Assembly: GCA_963580455.1 (NCBI GenBank)
Contig: OY756968.1
Coordinates: 16,523,996-16,587,995 of the forward strand
Length of the DNA stretch: 64,000 bases
Direction of reading: 5' to 3'
Source of the DNA: Euonymus europaeus
Taxonomy: Eukaryota; Streptophyta; Magnoliopsida; Celastrales; Celastraceae
The position numbers were made by a program, and so were the translations under genes. Within the stretch, counting starts at the first letter, position 1. The number at the start of each line of letters is the position of its first letter. The notes under the pieces were generated by a model. It worked only from the letters and a program-made list of their open reading frames with translations. It was not told the DNA's origin and ran no database searches. This document shows, piece by piece, positions 33,141 through 45,133 of this stretch.

Positions 33141-34130
33141 TTAAACGTAATATCTTTGAAGGTTTTCAGCATTCCAGGGTTGCATCTCTCTAGGCTTCTC
33201 TAGATTCTCCAACTCGTAAGTTCCATCCATCATGGCTTTGATAACGCGAAAAGGCCCTTCCCAAGTCTCTCTGAGCTTGCCAGGGTGTTTTTTGGCTGCA
33301 GTGGCTTTCCTCAGCACCCAGTCGGCTGTAGTGGCTTTCCAGGAAATCAAGATTGTTAAGCAACAAGTCATTGTTTCCTGACACATCAAACTCAACAATC
33401 CAAGGAGTGGGGACCCCGATCTCTACTAGGATGACAGCTTCTGATCCGAATACTAGGGAGAAAGGGGTCTCTCTTGTTGATGTTCTAGGCGTAGTCCTGT
33501 ATGACCAAAGGACACTGTGGAGCTGCTCGGTCCAAAGTCCCTTGGCATTGTCAAGACGAGCCTTGAGTCCTTGTAGTATGATACGGTTGGTGACTTCAAC
33601 TTGATCATTAGCTTGAGGATGGGCTATAACAGTAATCCTAAGATTGATGCCAAACTCTTCACATAATTCTCGGATGTTTGCACTCACAAACTGTCGGCCA
33701 TTATCTGTAATGTGGATCCGAGGAATGCCATATCTGCAGATGATGGTTTTCCATATGAAGTCTTTTACCTTTTGGTCGGTGATGGCAGCTAGAGGCTCGA
33801 CCTCTACCCACTTTGTAAAGTAATCCACTGCCACTATGAGGAACTTCCTTTGAGCTATTGCCTGAGGAAAGGGTCCCAACAAGTCTAGTCCTCATTGTGC
33901 AAACGGACAAGAGTTTTCTATAACGGTAATCTCAGATGGTGGATGATAAGGTACGTTGGCGTGCCTCTGGGATTTATCTCATTTTCGCACCAACTCCTCG
34001 ACATCCTTCCTCATGCTTGGCAAGTAATATCCACAGCGCAAGACCTTGTTGGCTAAGGTTCTTGCCCCTAAGTGGCTGCCGCAAATTCCTTCATGTACTT
34101 CTCGAATAGCTTAATCGGATTCTCGTGGAG
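33141..34130 (-). pseudogene. Tat integrase
   Basis: Zinc-domain traces (HEGICGSHLGARTLANKVL, near 34040-34105), then the core VDYFTKWVEVEPL (near 33820), TDNGRQF (near 33700) and the Glu of DQVEVTNR (near 33590), then SYRTTPRTSTRETPF. The C-terminal strand GPFRVIKAMMDGTYEL is in a shifted frame at 33141-33398. The core (33190-33882) is open. Stops at about 33897 and 33978 and a frameshift near 33330 kill it. Confidence 0.9.
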
Positions 34131-34790
34131 CAAGGCACTTAAGGCAAGGGAGTGTGTGAGACCTCCTGTAGAGCGTTCTCTGAATAATTGAATACCTTGC
34201 TACTCTTGCTTGGAGATTCCTAGCCTCGTTCTTGTTCTCAGGTAACTTACCCTCTGCGAGAAAGGTTCGAATTGGATCTATCCATGACCATACAGTGTTG
34301 ATCTCGGCAATAGCCCTAATAAAGATGCTCGATTTGAGTAATATCTTTATCCGCACTAAGAAGGCCTTGTCTTTTTTGGAGGCAGATGCCAACCGAGCTA
34401 GCACATCGGCTTGCTAATTCTCTTGTCGGGGCTTTCTTCTTAATTTAACATTCAAAATTTTACTAATCAACTCCTTAGCCTTCTCTACATACTTGATCAT
34501 GTTAGAACCTCTCGCTTCATATTCACCCCAGACCTATTCGGTTATGAGTTGAGAGTCACTGTTAACCACCAAATTGTGCACTTCTAGCTCAATTGCTAAT
34601 TTCAACCCTACTAGGAGCGCTTGTATTCAACCTCGTTGTTAGAAGCTTTGAATTTGATGCGGAGAGCGTATTTCGTAGTCATGCCCTCCAGCCTGAGAAG
34701 TAGAATCCCTGCTGCACTTTCATCCTTGTTGGAGGAGCCATCGACAAAGAGTTCCCGGAGGTCATAAGGTGCCTCTTCCCCTAGGGGATG
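34100..34790 (-). pseudogene. Tat second (archaeal-like) RNase H region
   Basis: ELFVDGSSNKDESAAGILL near 34710-34760, then YALRIKFKASNNEVEY, and far downstream ADVLARLAS at about 34395, the pattern of the extra RNase H that Tat elements carry between RNase H and integrase. Several stops in between. A 97-residue open piece at 34111-34404 is the linker to integrase. Confidence 0.7.
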
Positions 34791-35405
34791 TTGGCACTCA
34801 GTGATAAAGTTTGCAAGTGCTTGAGCTTTGATGGCTTTCTTCTGCTCATATTAGATGTCGAACTCAGTTCAATTGACCATTTGACAAGTCTGCTCGACGT
34901 ACCCAATTTTTGTAGTATGTTCTTCAGTGGTTGGTTGGTCAACACTGTAACCGTGTGGGCTTGAAAGTATGGTCGCAACTTCCTAGCCACTGTTATAAGA
35001 GCCAAGGAAAACTTCTCAGCCCTGGTGTATTGCTTCTCTGTGTTAGTGAGGACTTTACTTGTGTAGTATATCAGATTATGGACCCTGTCCTCCTCACTTA
35101 TAAGCACAACACTCACTGCGTGGTCGGTAGTGGCAAGATAAAGACATAATGGTTCTTCCTCCTTCGGAGAAGTGAGTAAAGGGAACTGGCTAAGATAGGA
35201 CTTTAGCTCCTCAAAAGCCTATTGACAATCTTTATTCCACTGAAAATTCTCTGATTGCTTGTGCATCAAAGAAATGTCTACATCTGTCTCCAGATATGGC
35301 GAGAAAACGGCTCAAGGCAGTGGCTCGCCATGTGAGTTGATGAACCTCCTTTTTGTTTCTTGGTGCTTGCACGTTGATTATGGCTCCTAACTTCTCAGGA
35401 TTTAC
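34791..35405 (-). pseudogene. Tat RNase H
   Basis: VVLISEEDRVHNLIYYTSKVLTN..., YTRAEKFSLALI and VLTNQPLKNIL, a Ty3/gypsy RNase H in which the usual first Asp region is lost to frameshifts near 35120-35350. The best open part is 34781-35116. Confidence 0.8.
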
Positions 35406-36875
35406 CTATATTCCTCGTTTGGAGATAAGGAAATCGAGGAATTTTCCCAAGGAAATGCCAAACACACATTTCTCTGGGTTAAGCTTTATTCTGAACTTCT
35501 TTAAAACATTAAAAACTTCTTGCAAATCATCTAAGTGGTCTTCAAGTTTCCTGCTCTTGAAAACGATGTCATCCACGTAAGCCTCGACCGTCTTACCAAG
35601 CATTGGGAAGAAAATCTTGTTAACAAGTCTTTGGTATGTTGCTCCCGCGTTCTTCAATCCAAAGTGCATTACTTGGTAGAAATATGTGCCTTCAGAAGTG
35701 ACAAACGAGGTGTGCTCTTCATTAGCATGGTGCATTTCGATCTGGTGGTACCTCGAATAAACATCAAGGAAGCTGAGGAGACCTTTTCCCGAGGTTGCGT
35801 CGACTAGTTGGTCTATTTTTTGCAGTGGATAGCTATCCTTCGGGCAGACCTTGTTGAGGTCTGTGAAGTAGATGCACATGCACCACTTGCCATTTTGTTT
35901 TGCCACCATAACAACATTCGAGAGCCATTTCGGGTACTGGACTTCTCGGATGAATTCCGCATCCTGAAGCTTGCTAACCTCAGTTTTGATTACCTCATGC
36001 CTATCCTGAGCAAAGTTTCTCTTCTTCCGTTTCATCGGTTTGCTGCCAGGTTTTATACTAAGATGGTGTATGATAACATCAACACTTGTACTAATGTTTT
36101 CCAGGAGAAGACTTGTTAAGCTTTCACTTAAGTCTTTAGGAAGCTCGGATCCGTGGTACAATTTCCTCTCCGTCCCCTCATCGGTAATAATGGTGATGAG
36201 TTGTTCGGTGGAAGACAACTTTGGGGTTTTGACATTGTGATCATCATCTAGAAATTCTAGGACTAAGACCGGTTTTTTCTTTTCTTTCAAGACTGTAACA
36301 TACATCTGATGAGCAGGCTTCTGGTCGCCCTGTACTTCACCTATTTCTCGGTCGGTAGGGAATTTCATTTTCAAATAATAATTATAGACAACTGCTCGAG
36401 CTTTGTGAAGTAGTGGTCGGCCAATCAGTGCGTTATAAGGAATCTTCACATCTACGACCAGGAGCTCCATCATGAGTAACTTTGACCTCGAGTAGTCCCC
36501 TAAGGTTATGGGTAGATTGATCATCCCGACTGGGACGACTTGTTCTCCAGTGAAATTATACAGGGGCGAGGAAAACTTCTTGAGGCTCTCCATCGGGTGG
36601 TTCATCTGTTTGAAGGCGTGATAGAAAAGAACATCTGCTGCGCTTCCATTGTCAACCAAGATCTTCTTTACCGTGTAATTAACGATGACTGCCTCAATGA
36701 CCAACGTATTGTCATGGGGCTGATGTAAGCCATCTCCATCTCTCTCCGAGAAGGTTATCTTTTCGTCATTGGTTCTTGCTTTCTTAGACCTCTCAGACAC
36801 CTGATGGATGGTCCGAGCATAAGCTCTCCTTCCTGACCAGCTTTTTCCTCTAGAGGTCAGCCCCCCAACTATCAT
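35406..36875 (-). pseudogene. Tat protease-reverse transcriptase
   Basis: A 489-residue open frame. The aspartic protease has VDNGSAADVLF at about residue 75-85 and ALIGRPLLHK near 150. RT has CIYFTDLNKVCPKDSYPL, SFLDVYSRYHQI and AYVDDIVFKSR near the end, so the catalytic aspartates are present. The second motif reads YSRYHQ rather than the common YSGYNQ. The frame ends at a TGA at 35406 after SKRGI; the RNase H link is broken beyond. Confidence 0.92.
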
Positions 36876-37973
36876 ACCTATAGTACCCGTTATTCCTCGG
36901 TTACGGTGTCGAAGAGACTCATCTCGACATCTCCTCTGGTGTCTATCATCGTCTCTCTCATTTCTTCGGTTGTCTCTTCTTCCTTCTCTTTCTCGTTTGT
37001 CCTTGGCCGAGCTAGTGAAATTTTAGGGTATCCTCTCTGAATTAAGTTCTATGTTTTTTCCTTTAAATGACGACATTCATCGATGTCGTGACCAGGACCC
37101 CGATGGAATTTGCAATACTTATCGCTCTCCTTTCTTCCAGGAGTTAGCCTCATCTTTGGTGGCCATTTGACGATGTCACGATCCTGTATCTCATTCAGTA
37201 CTTTCTTCAGAGAGGTATTGAAAGGAGTGTAGGAATCATATCACATTGGTTTAGCTCGTTCATCTTTTCGAGAGGGTGGCCTCCACCCCTCAATAGTTTT
37301 TCTCTCGTTCAGCAGACCAAAATCGTTCCTCTTTCTCGGAGGGGACCTGTCAAGTGATTGTTCGGTCATGTGTGGTTCTGCCATGATTTCATCTATGGTA
37401 ATGTACTTTTCAACTATTGAGAGAAACTCAGGAATGCTCTTAGGATGTTTCTTTGACAGGTAGTGCTTCAATATCATTTGTCAAACTCGAGTCGTGAAGG
37501 CTGTGACGGCTATAATTGGTTGGAGGTCCGGTATCTCCAAACAATCGTTCTTGAATCTTGTCACAAAATTCTCTTAAACTTTCTTGAGGCTTTTGTGGGA
37601 TGGTCACCAGGGTGGCGTTGGTCTTCTTAACTGGTCTTGAGCTCGCAAAATGAGCAACAAACCTGTTGGTGAGGTCGTCAAAGCTATGAATGTTACCCTG
37701 TAGCAGAGCTCTAAACCATCGTCTTGCTACACTAACGAGAGAAACTGGGAAGATCTTGTAGCAAGCTTCCTAAGACGCTCGCTTAAATTCCACATGGTTT
37801 GGAAAACGAATGACATGGTCAAGAGGATCTCCCATCCCGTTGTACTTTTCCACACTAGAGACCTTAAAACTCGTCGGTACCCGAGCATGTTGAATCTCAG
37901 CTGCCAATGGGGTTAAGTTCCTGTCCCAGTCCATTGTATCTAGAAAAGGGCATTACCCCTTCGATGAACTTGT
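36876..37973 (-). pseudogene. Tat gag, C-terminal part
   Basis: Capsid core (SVEKYNGMGDPLDHVIRFPN, GNIHSFDDLTNRFVAHFASS, QESLREF) at about 37570-37900, a 78-residue open piece at 37241-37477, a knuckle YCKFHRGPGHDIDEC near 37070-37115, then an Arg-rich RRNERDDDRHQRR stretch near 36930-36970. Stops and shifts are frequent. The N-terminal part is separated by the solo LTR at 37974-39454. Confidence 0.82.
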
Positions 37974-39454
37974 TGTTGGTGTATGCTCTAGGAGCCAATC
38001 ATGGAATGATTGTATTAGCATACATTTATTATGTTATATTGAGGTACTTTATTTGTTATGAATTATTTATCTGGACTATATGAATGATTATGATAAATAT
38101 CCCTAGAATAGTTGGTTCGATGCTATGGGACTTCAAGTGTGCGACTTGAACGTGAGATCATCATAGATGTGTATAGAACACTATTCCTAAATGTCCCTAG
38201 GCGAGTATTATTGTTAAATGGGATAACATTAATACGTTGAGACTAGTATGTAGGTTGATTGATGACTAAATCTTGCGAGTCATGGATATGAGATATCAAA
38301 TCAATACATGGGTACTTGTTAGAGAACGGGAAGTACTGGACAGACCCAACATGAGAATACTGCATGGATTGTTATATGAATGTCATAAGCTATTCTCATA
38401 GTGACATTGATATATGTTTTCCTTTAACCTGAAATCACTACGGTTCCCAACATGAGGAGTTATACACTTTGACACTGTCTAACGTCACTTGTAAAAGGTT
38501 GGCTATAAAGTCAGTGATTGGGTATATCACGAATCATGCAGAGGGATGTGAGTGACCTAGATGGTATTTGTCCCTTTTATATAACAGGAGTGATATCTGT
38601 GGGCTCCTTGATTGAGTGAGACTTTGAAATGCATGGCCGTGCTCAAATGAATCAATATGTGCTATTGATTTCGTTTGTTTTTAATAGTCTACTCGGAATC
38701 AAGAAACACATAGATTAACATATACGAGGATGACACATTCCATGCCTCGATGTTAATCAAGATATTAAGGACAAAGGGACTGCATATAAATTGGTCATAA
38801 ATAAAGGTTATGTCGAATCATTGACATTCTCGTTATTTGGGTAACAATGATGTGTTGCTAGATACCTCTCGTTGTTTGTGATGCTAGAATATGATTTTAG
38901 TTTCACTGCTAACATAATGAGAACCTATAGGGTCACACACATAGAATAAGTCAAAGATTATGTTATTTAAGAATAACATATTACGTTTGGGCTTAGGGCT
39001 TTATGTAATGTCCATTACCGATTTAATTAATAAGATTAATTGAACATGGTCAAGAGTCCAAAAATGTGGGCCTCTTTCTTCAAGGGGATTTGGGCTTTTC
39101 GTTTGGCTTGGCTCACGATATAAATATAGGGTTAAAGTAACCCTAGAATTTACAACACTTGGTGTGCCGCACTTCATAGTGAGTTGAGAGAAAACGGATT
39201 GGAGCCCTTCTCCTAGTTACTAGCATAACGTGAAGAGGCGATCTTTGGCTTGTTCGTGTGGATACCATAGAGGCGTGCTGTTGGGTTGGATAGTGCATTT
39301 TTTATTCGGATCCTTCAAGCCAAGCACTCGGTTGATTTCTGCACTTCAAGAGGTAAATTTTTGTCACCGATTTATGCCCTTTCACATGGATTCTCTGAAG
39401 GGTTTCAATGAAATTTTTAAACTTCCGCTGTGTATGAGACATTGGAACCCAACA
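37974..39454. mobile_element. Solo LTR (1481 bp) inside Tat gag
   Basis: Starts TGTTGGTG and ends GGAACCCAACA, giving TGTTGG/CCAACA inverse termini. Flanked by CTTGT (37969-37973) and CTTGC (39455-39459), a target duplication with one change. No coding potential recognised; the frame at 39302-39562 crosses its edge and is accidental. The element family is not named here. Confidence 0.82.
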
Positions 39455-39773
39455 CTTGCTGTCCCCCTCGTAAGTATGAATGATGTGAGTTCTCCGAGCA
39501 GTGGTCACCGAAGGTTCTAGGCAGGTTAGGATTTCTTGATTCGTTAGTATGAGAGTGTTCATTTTTCGTCTCCTGAGAAATGTTCTTATTTTGAATAGGT
39601 TGATGCCCCTATGCTTGTTCTTGGATCATGTCCAATCGTTGAGAAAACACATTCATCTGTTGCAACAATTCGGCGATATGATCCTGCACCAGTGACTCAA
39701 GCTATTGATCGGCGTTGACACTTGCGGTAGCAACCTATGGTCCTTCTCCTCTTAAAGTTCTAGTTCGAAGCAT
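39455..39773 (-). pseudogene. Tat gag, N-terminal part
   Basis: From a probable ATG at 39771-39773 (MLRTRTLRGEGP). It continues with ESLVQDHIAELLQQMNVFSQRLDM, a coiled-coil-like stretch, interrupted by stops near 39735 and 39612. It ends at the solo-LTR boundary and resumes at 37973. Confidence 0.7.
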
Positions 39774-39801
39774 AATTTGTTAGTTATGGAAAAAGTCTTG
39801 T

Positions 39802-39819
39802 TCCCACAGACGGCGCCAA
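39802..39819 (-). other. Tat primer binding site
   Basis: TGGCGCCGTCTGTGGGAA on the minus strand, three bases from the 5' LTR end; a form common in plant Tat-type elements. Confidence 0.85.
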
Positions 39820-39822
39820 TCT

Positions 39823-40363
39823 GATGATGTCCCAAACTCGTAAAGCTATGACGACGTATCAGTTTAAGTTCGAACTAGGGTTTTCACAAATGGATGGTCT
39901 TCTTCCACGACACAATGGTCTTCTCAGATGTTTGTGATCTGCAAGGACAAGCACACGTAAGCTAGAAGCCTCGTCAGAGAGTGTTCTTTGGCGTTGGCAT
40001 TCCGATGCTTAAGTAAGATGCTGGCACAGAGAAACTCTCCGAAGAACATTGCTCGGTGTTCTTGGGAAAGGAGTAAATAGTATTTAATTGAAAGAGTTGT
40101 GATCCCTTTTACTTGTGGGGTAACCCACTTTATATAGTGAAGGTGGTTTCTATTAATAGAATTCGAGTAGTGGTGAATAATATCTTACCAAATGAAGGAG
40201 TTACTGTTTTACCAGAAGGGGTTACTATTCCGGAGGTAGGGAGCCGAGAAGAACAACCCCGTTTCTCGGTACCGAGCAACGAACTATTAGGCGGAACCTG
40301 CTATGCCGCTGAGAGTTCTGCCACGTGTCTTATTCCTATTGCAGAGGATAATTATCCTCATCA
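39823..40363 (-). repeat. Tat element 5' LTR (541 bp)
   Basis: TGATGATGTCCC to TCCTCATCA on the plus strand. Minus-strand TATA box at 40128-40136 and G-box-like GCCACGTGTC near 40319-40328, as in the other LTR. Right flank AAAGT at 40364-40368. Confidence 0.92.
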
Positions 40364-40368
40364 AAAGT

Positions 40369-40964
40369 ATTCATCACTGGTTGGGTAGTCACAATATACT
40401 GCTAGGTGTCACTCGTGATTTATAAGAAATGATTAAAAGTTGTTTTAATTAATATCAAAGAGTATGATATTATTCTTATTGTTAATTGGTAATGAACCTA
40501 CAAAGTCACAAGTAAAGGAATCACATGAAATTTGTTTCAGCTAAGGTTGGAAAGAGAATTGTGTAAATTGGAAAATTTATATGAGATGAAAATAATTGAA
40601 TTATTGATTGAATGAGGTTTATTGTAAATCGGGTTGAATTCGGTTAACTAATGAACATTCCTAGCACATTAGTCCTTAATCATACATATGAGTCCTTATT
40701 CAATTAATGTGCAACAAAAATTGGTCCAAAAATTAGTTGGCAACCAAAAATGGTTGTCGACAGTTTCATTCTTAAAAAGTAAGACTTCCAAAAGTGGAAA
40801 GCGATGTAATATCCACAAAAATTGAGAAAAGGAAGTTTTTGATACTTTTGGAAAAAGTTTCAATTTTTTTTCTTTAGCTAGTGATTCCTTTGGATTGAGT
40901 AGAGGGTTCCGTATGATCGGAGATCAACTGGAAAAATTGTTCGTTCAAAAAATAGTATATTAAT
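40369..40964. other. Unassigned LTR-like sequence, right part
   Basis: Continues the sequence interrupted at 29698. AT-rich, no coding frame. Together the two parts make about 1.1 kb between truncated Athila RT and the Copia 3' LTR. Confidence 0.35.
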
Positions 40965-41162
40965 TGCTAACAAAAAATAGATAAATAACATCAACAGAGG
41001 TTCTCCAAGGGTTCACCGCACACATAGCTTCATTCATATGGGTATCTAATCCATAACAAAACAAACTTAACAAAACCCTAAAAAACAAGAGAAGAAAAAC
41101 GACATAGTTTTATAAAGTACTGAAATTACAAAATAGCCCTCAACTACACATTAAATCCAACA
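40965..41162 (-). repeat. Probable 3' LTR of decayed Copia element
   Basis: On the minus strand it begins TGTTGGATTTAATG directly after a purine run (AAAGGAGAAA, 41163-41172) that follows the RNase H end. TATAAAA occurs about 60 bp in. The far end is uncertain: TG at 40965 or 40938 would give about 200-225 bp. Confidence 0.5.
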
Positions 41163-41172
41163 TTTCTCCTTT

Positions 41173-41741
41173 ATGTTAAGTTGAACCGGCATTTTGAACT
41201 CCTAGAGCAGCTCTAAACTTGAAAAACTTCTGCTTGGAAAGTGCCTTTATGAAAATTTGTGCAAGATCTTCTGAGGGGTAGAAATGCATCTTAACTTCTC
41301 CTTGACTAGAAGCTTCTTTAAGAAAGTGATACTTCATTGCAATGTGCCTACTCCAGGTATGAAACACAGGATTTTCGCTCATGGCAATCGCAGTTGTATT
41401 ATCACAATTAATGCCTATAGGGTCATTACAGATAATAATCATCTCTTTGAAAAGAAATTTCAGCCACATAGAATGACTAGCAGCAAGAGCAACGTGAATG
41501 TAATCTACTTTTGCGGTGGACTGAGCTACAAAAGATTGTTTCTTTGAAAGCCAAGAAATAGCACCTGAGCCAAGAGAGAAAACGTACCTTGAAGTACTTT
41601 TGCAATCTTCTAAAGAACCTCCCCAGTCACTATGAGAGAATCTAAACGAGTAAGAATTTTCAGTATGCTCATATATTAAACTAAAATGCTTTGTCCCTTT
41701 AAGGTACCTGAGGATTCTTTTTGCTTCACCTCTATATAATT
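41173..41741 (-). pseudogene. Copia RNase H (minus-strand element), 3' part
   Basis: Reads YRGEAKRILRYLKGTKHFSL at the right edge, then GSGAISWLSKKQ, NCDNTTAIAMSENPVFH and RHIAMKYHFLKE. The open piece at 41176-41469 ends in a stop at 41176. The usual Glu motif reads STAKVDY, so the second acidic residue appears lost. The gene continues at 50120 beyond an inserted gypsy element. Confidence 0.87.
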
Positions 41742-44700
41742 TGATCTGTCCACTTTATACACATCTTTTGTGCTTTAATTTGCATATGTTATTCTCTATA
41801 AATGTATGGAATGATTACATTTTCTATGAGATTCATTGATGTTTTGAATTTCAGGAAATATACTCCAAGTGATGCAAAATAAGTGCAAAACGGACATCTG
41901 ATGCAAAAGAAGCGCTTGAGCGTTGGTGCACGTTCTAGCGTGCTAAAAAGATCATTATAGACCAGAGACTTTTTCACCGGTGACATGCTCGAGCGTCTCA
42001 GACCGCTCGAGTATCATTGGGCGAATAATGATTAAAAACTGCAACTTTGACTTTCTTGTAACTTACTAAAAATAGTAAGTTAATGATATTTCGGTTGAAA
42101 CAAGTCAAAAGTTATGGGAGAGATATTTTTATAAAGGGGCGGCCACCATTCCAAGAAGAGGCATGCCGACACTAGAGAGAAGCTTTGACGAAAAAAGAGA
42201 AAAAAATGGAGCTTTTAGTTTTCTTCTTCGAGATCCTTCAAGAAAGCTTCGAAGGATCATTCCATCCATTTGAAGGGTTTTTCTTCTTCTATTCTAGTTC
42301 ATGATTCTTATTAGTTCATTTCTTTTATTCTTGAACATGGTTTGTAACTAAACCCTTTTCTATTGGGATTATGATGTAACCTATCTTGAGAATTATGAGT
42401 TAATAATTATTGGTATGCAAACTCAGTTCATATTAACTAACCTAGCTAAGACTAAGGAACGACCCAAATTCACATGTCATAGTAGAATTGAGATTGAGAA
42501 AATTAATTATCGAAGCTGAGACCTCGGATTAGATGATTAATTGGTTGTTATAGTTCTTTAGAACTTAATGGGTCATTAGCCTTGTGTTAACAACTCCGAC
42601 CGAACAAGATTGAAATTTGATACTATACGTATTGTCATTGCGACTGAACAAACCAACATATTTGAGAAAAGAATCAACCTTTGAATTGGAATTGAATCTC
42701 TAGAGTTGATAATTGTTACTCATAGTCTGATTGTTTGGTGAAATCATTATCCCTATATTTGTAACACCCCGACCTAGGAGGCACTCCTGTTTAAACCTAA
42801 TTCAATATCTATAAGATATTAAACCTACACAATATCACAAAAGATTTAATCTTAATTTCTCCAAACTGAATCCATAAATTTCTACCAAAATTTCAGCAGC
42901 ATCTCCTCATATATCGGAGAATGCCCACCTGAAATACACAGGACATACTCAACAAATCATATAAGGCCTCCGACCATCACATCACAAGCAACCACAATCC
43001 AAGGCAGGGCCTCAGGCCATATACAACATGCATCCGCAATACATAATAAAACATAACCATCATACATGTATCAACATGCAATATAAACCATAAAGATCAC
43101 ATCTAGGTACAGGAGTCCTATCACAAAGCACCCTCCTATCCGTACCATCCACACACTGTCAAGGTGTTCAGAAAGATAATAAACAAACATAGTCATCAAT
43201 CCGTAGATATATTACCAAAAAATTAAAGAAAGTTAATTCTTTAACCTAACCCCATCCTAGTGTCTACAGGAGGCACCATTTCATCCCACCTCCTACAGAT
43301 CTGTAGTGGCGGTATCCGTACTAGTCTCACCTATGTGGAAGAAAGAAAATAAAGGGTGAGCAATGGCTCAGTAGGGTCAAAGAGGACAATGGAATATATT
43401 AGATGAATTAAAAGGCAAGTCAATGCAGCAACATGTCAAAGACTATGAACCACCATATCAAACACTCATTAAACCGTTGTCTCGTTTAGTACCGTGAGTC
43501 CCAATGGGACAATTCCTCGGCATCCATCCCCACACACTATTATCGGTGAACACTGTCATCATACGACTCAATAAGGAAAACATACGACTTACAAGACATC
43601 AGCCTTGTTCATACTTTGAACCGATTCCTCAGAATCTCAATATGTTGCCTCATATGGGAGTTATTCGGTTGCAACCAAGCTGAGGTTCCACAACCCTCCT
43701 CGCATATGACGTTTACACAACCTACGGAAGTCACGAATCCATACTCGCACTTCCATGTGGCTCTAATGCAACAATGTCATGTCACGAATTTAATATAGCA
43801 GTAAACAAATCCTAGTTATATATTTAACTAGCCATGATGCATGAATAAGAAACATACATGTTTGATATAAGACTGATTAATCAACCGAGAATGCAAACTA
43901 ACATTTTAGGAAAATTTGAGAATAATCCTAGGTTCATTTTTCCTCAGGGAAATATGAATAACAATGAAGATTAAATAACGCATTTTAGATAATAAGAAAG
44001 AACCGAAAGATTGGCTAGAATCTCCTACCTCGAATCCGCATAAATTCACCTAAATTGGAGAATTTCCAATTCTAGGGTTTGAATTCCCAAACCTAACATA
44101 TGATAAATTTACAACTCATTCAACAATTAATATTTCTCCAATAATATTTACAAATATGAATTAAGCCATAAAATCAAAGAATATCCTACCTCTTTCTCTT
44201 TCTAGGATTTCCACCAAAACTTGAAATTTCCACCAATAAGCTTTCAATTCCAAAATGATCATGTATATAATAATAATCTTCTCAAAGCCTCTAAGTAAGC
44301 TTATGGAAGTTTTACACAAATCTAACTCAAAACCTAACTTGGAAAATTCCAAAAATTACCTTCAAACTCACAATTTCCTCTTGAGCCTTCCTTGATTGTT
44401 GATATGCTACACAAATCCTTCAAAAGTCCACTTTAATCTTGCCATAACTCTACCTCTTTCTCCCCTCTCTCTCTCGGCTTCACTCTTTCTCTCGTGCCAG
44501 AACCTTCACTGGTTCGTTCTTTTCTTCTTTTAGTGAAATGTTGCTGGCGTGGCCAGCAACATTTCACTCTTTAGTTGTTTTTTTTTTCAAATAAAATGAA
44601 TGGCCATTTTCGGTGGTCAACCATGGGCCGCCAAAAGTGGTCCAATTTTTTTTATTATTATAATATATATATATCTTTAAATAGTTTTATGTATTTCCTA

Positions 44701-44983
44701 TTTTATTAATTACTAATCCATTCATGCAAATCTAAATTTACCATCTAATGTTACCATTATTATTATTATTATTATTATTATTTGTCTTTGATATTTTTGG
44801 GTCAAGGTGTTACAATATTCCTCTCCATTATTTGAAAGCCAAGATTGTTAAGCTTTATTTTAATTGTTATTAAGTTAAGTGATCTTAGTTGAATTGTTAT
44901 TTGTCCTCGTGGGATTCGACCCCGTTCTTGCATTCGTTATACTACTATATTCAATTTGTTCACTTGCGAGATTTAACACATCA
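41742..44983 (+). repeat. Left LTR of gag-protease element, split by solo LTR
   Basis: TGATCTGTCC to TTAACACATCA. Without the inserted 42760-44819 segment it is about 1.18 kb and matches 48977-50119, apart from a block near 42000-42130 missing from the right LTR and about 80 bp near 49560-49635 missing here. Confidence 0.85.
42760..44814 (-). mobile_element. Solo LTR (2055 bp) with 5-bp target duplication
   Basis: Begins TGTAACACCCC and ends AAGGTGTTACA, with ATATT at 42755-42759 and 44815-44819. The right LTR of the host element has the uninserted site (AATATTC, near 49955). Contains an (ATT)n run near 44757-44781. A GAGCC...GCTCACC-like stretch on the minus strand near 43350 resembles one in the 11255-13269 LTR, which hints at minus orientation and a related family; this is weak. 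No coding region. Confidence 0.9.
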
Positions 44984-44989
44984 AATTTT

Positions 44990-45007
44990 TGGAGCCGTTT
45001 CCGGGGA
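44990..45007 (+). other. Primer binding site of gag-protease element
   Basis: TGGAGCCGTTTCCGGGGA, close to the tRNA-Asp-type site of the Athila copies, six bases after the LTR. Confidence 0.8.
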
Positions 45008-45133
45008 CTAGTAATAGTTCTAGCCAGTTTCTTATATTTTCCATTTAATTTACTTGCTTTTGAATATTAAAGAACAGAAGAAGAAAAAAATTAGTTCTAA
45101 CTTTTTATTGTTCTCTTAATTTTTCAGGTTGTA

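Larger units (their letters stand above)
29699..40363 (-). mobile_element. Tat-lineage Ty3/gypsy element with target duplication
   Basis: Two LTRs of 542 and 541 bp with matching TGATGA...TCATCA termini, flanked by AAAGT at 29694-29698 and 40364-40368. On the minus strand the order is LTR, primer site, gag, protease-RT, RNase H, second RNase H, integrase, a 3' region with an antisense ORF, LTR. The RT type (LNKVCPKDSYPL, GLKNAGATYQRLVN) and gag knuckle (YCKFHRGPGHDIDEC) mark the Tat lineage. Gag is split by a solo LTR and pol carries many stops. Confidence 0.94.
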
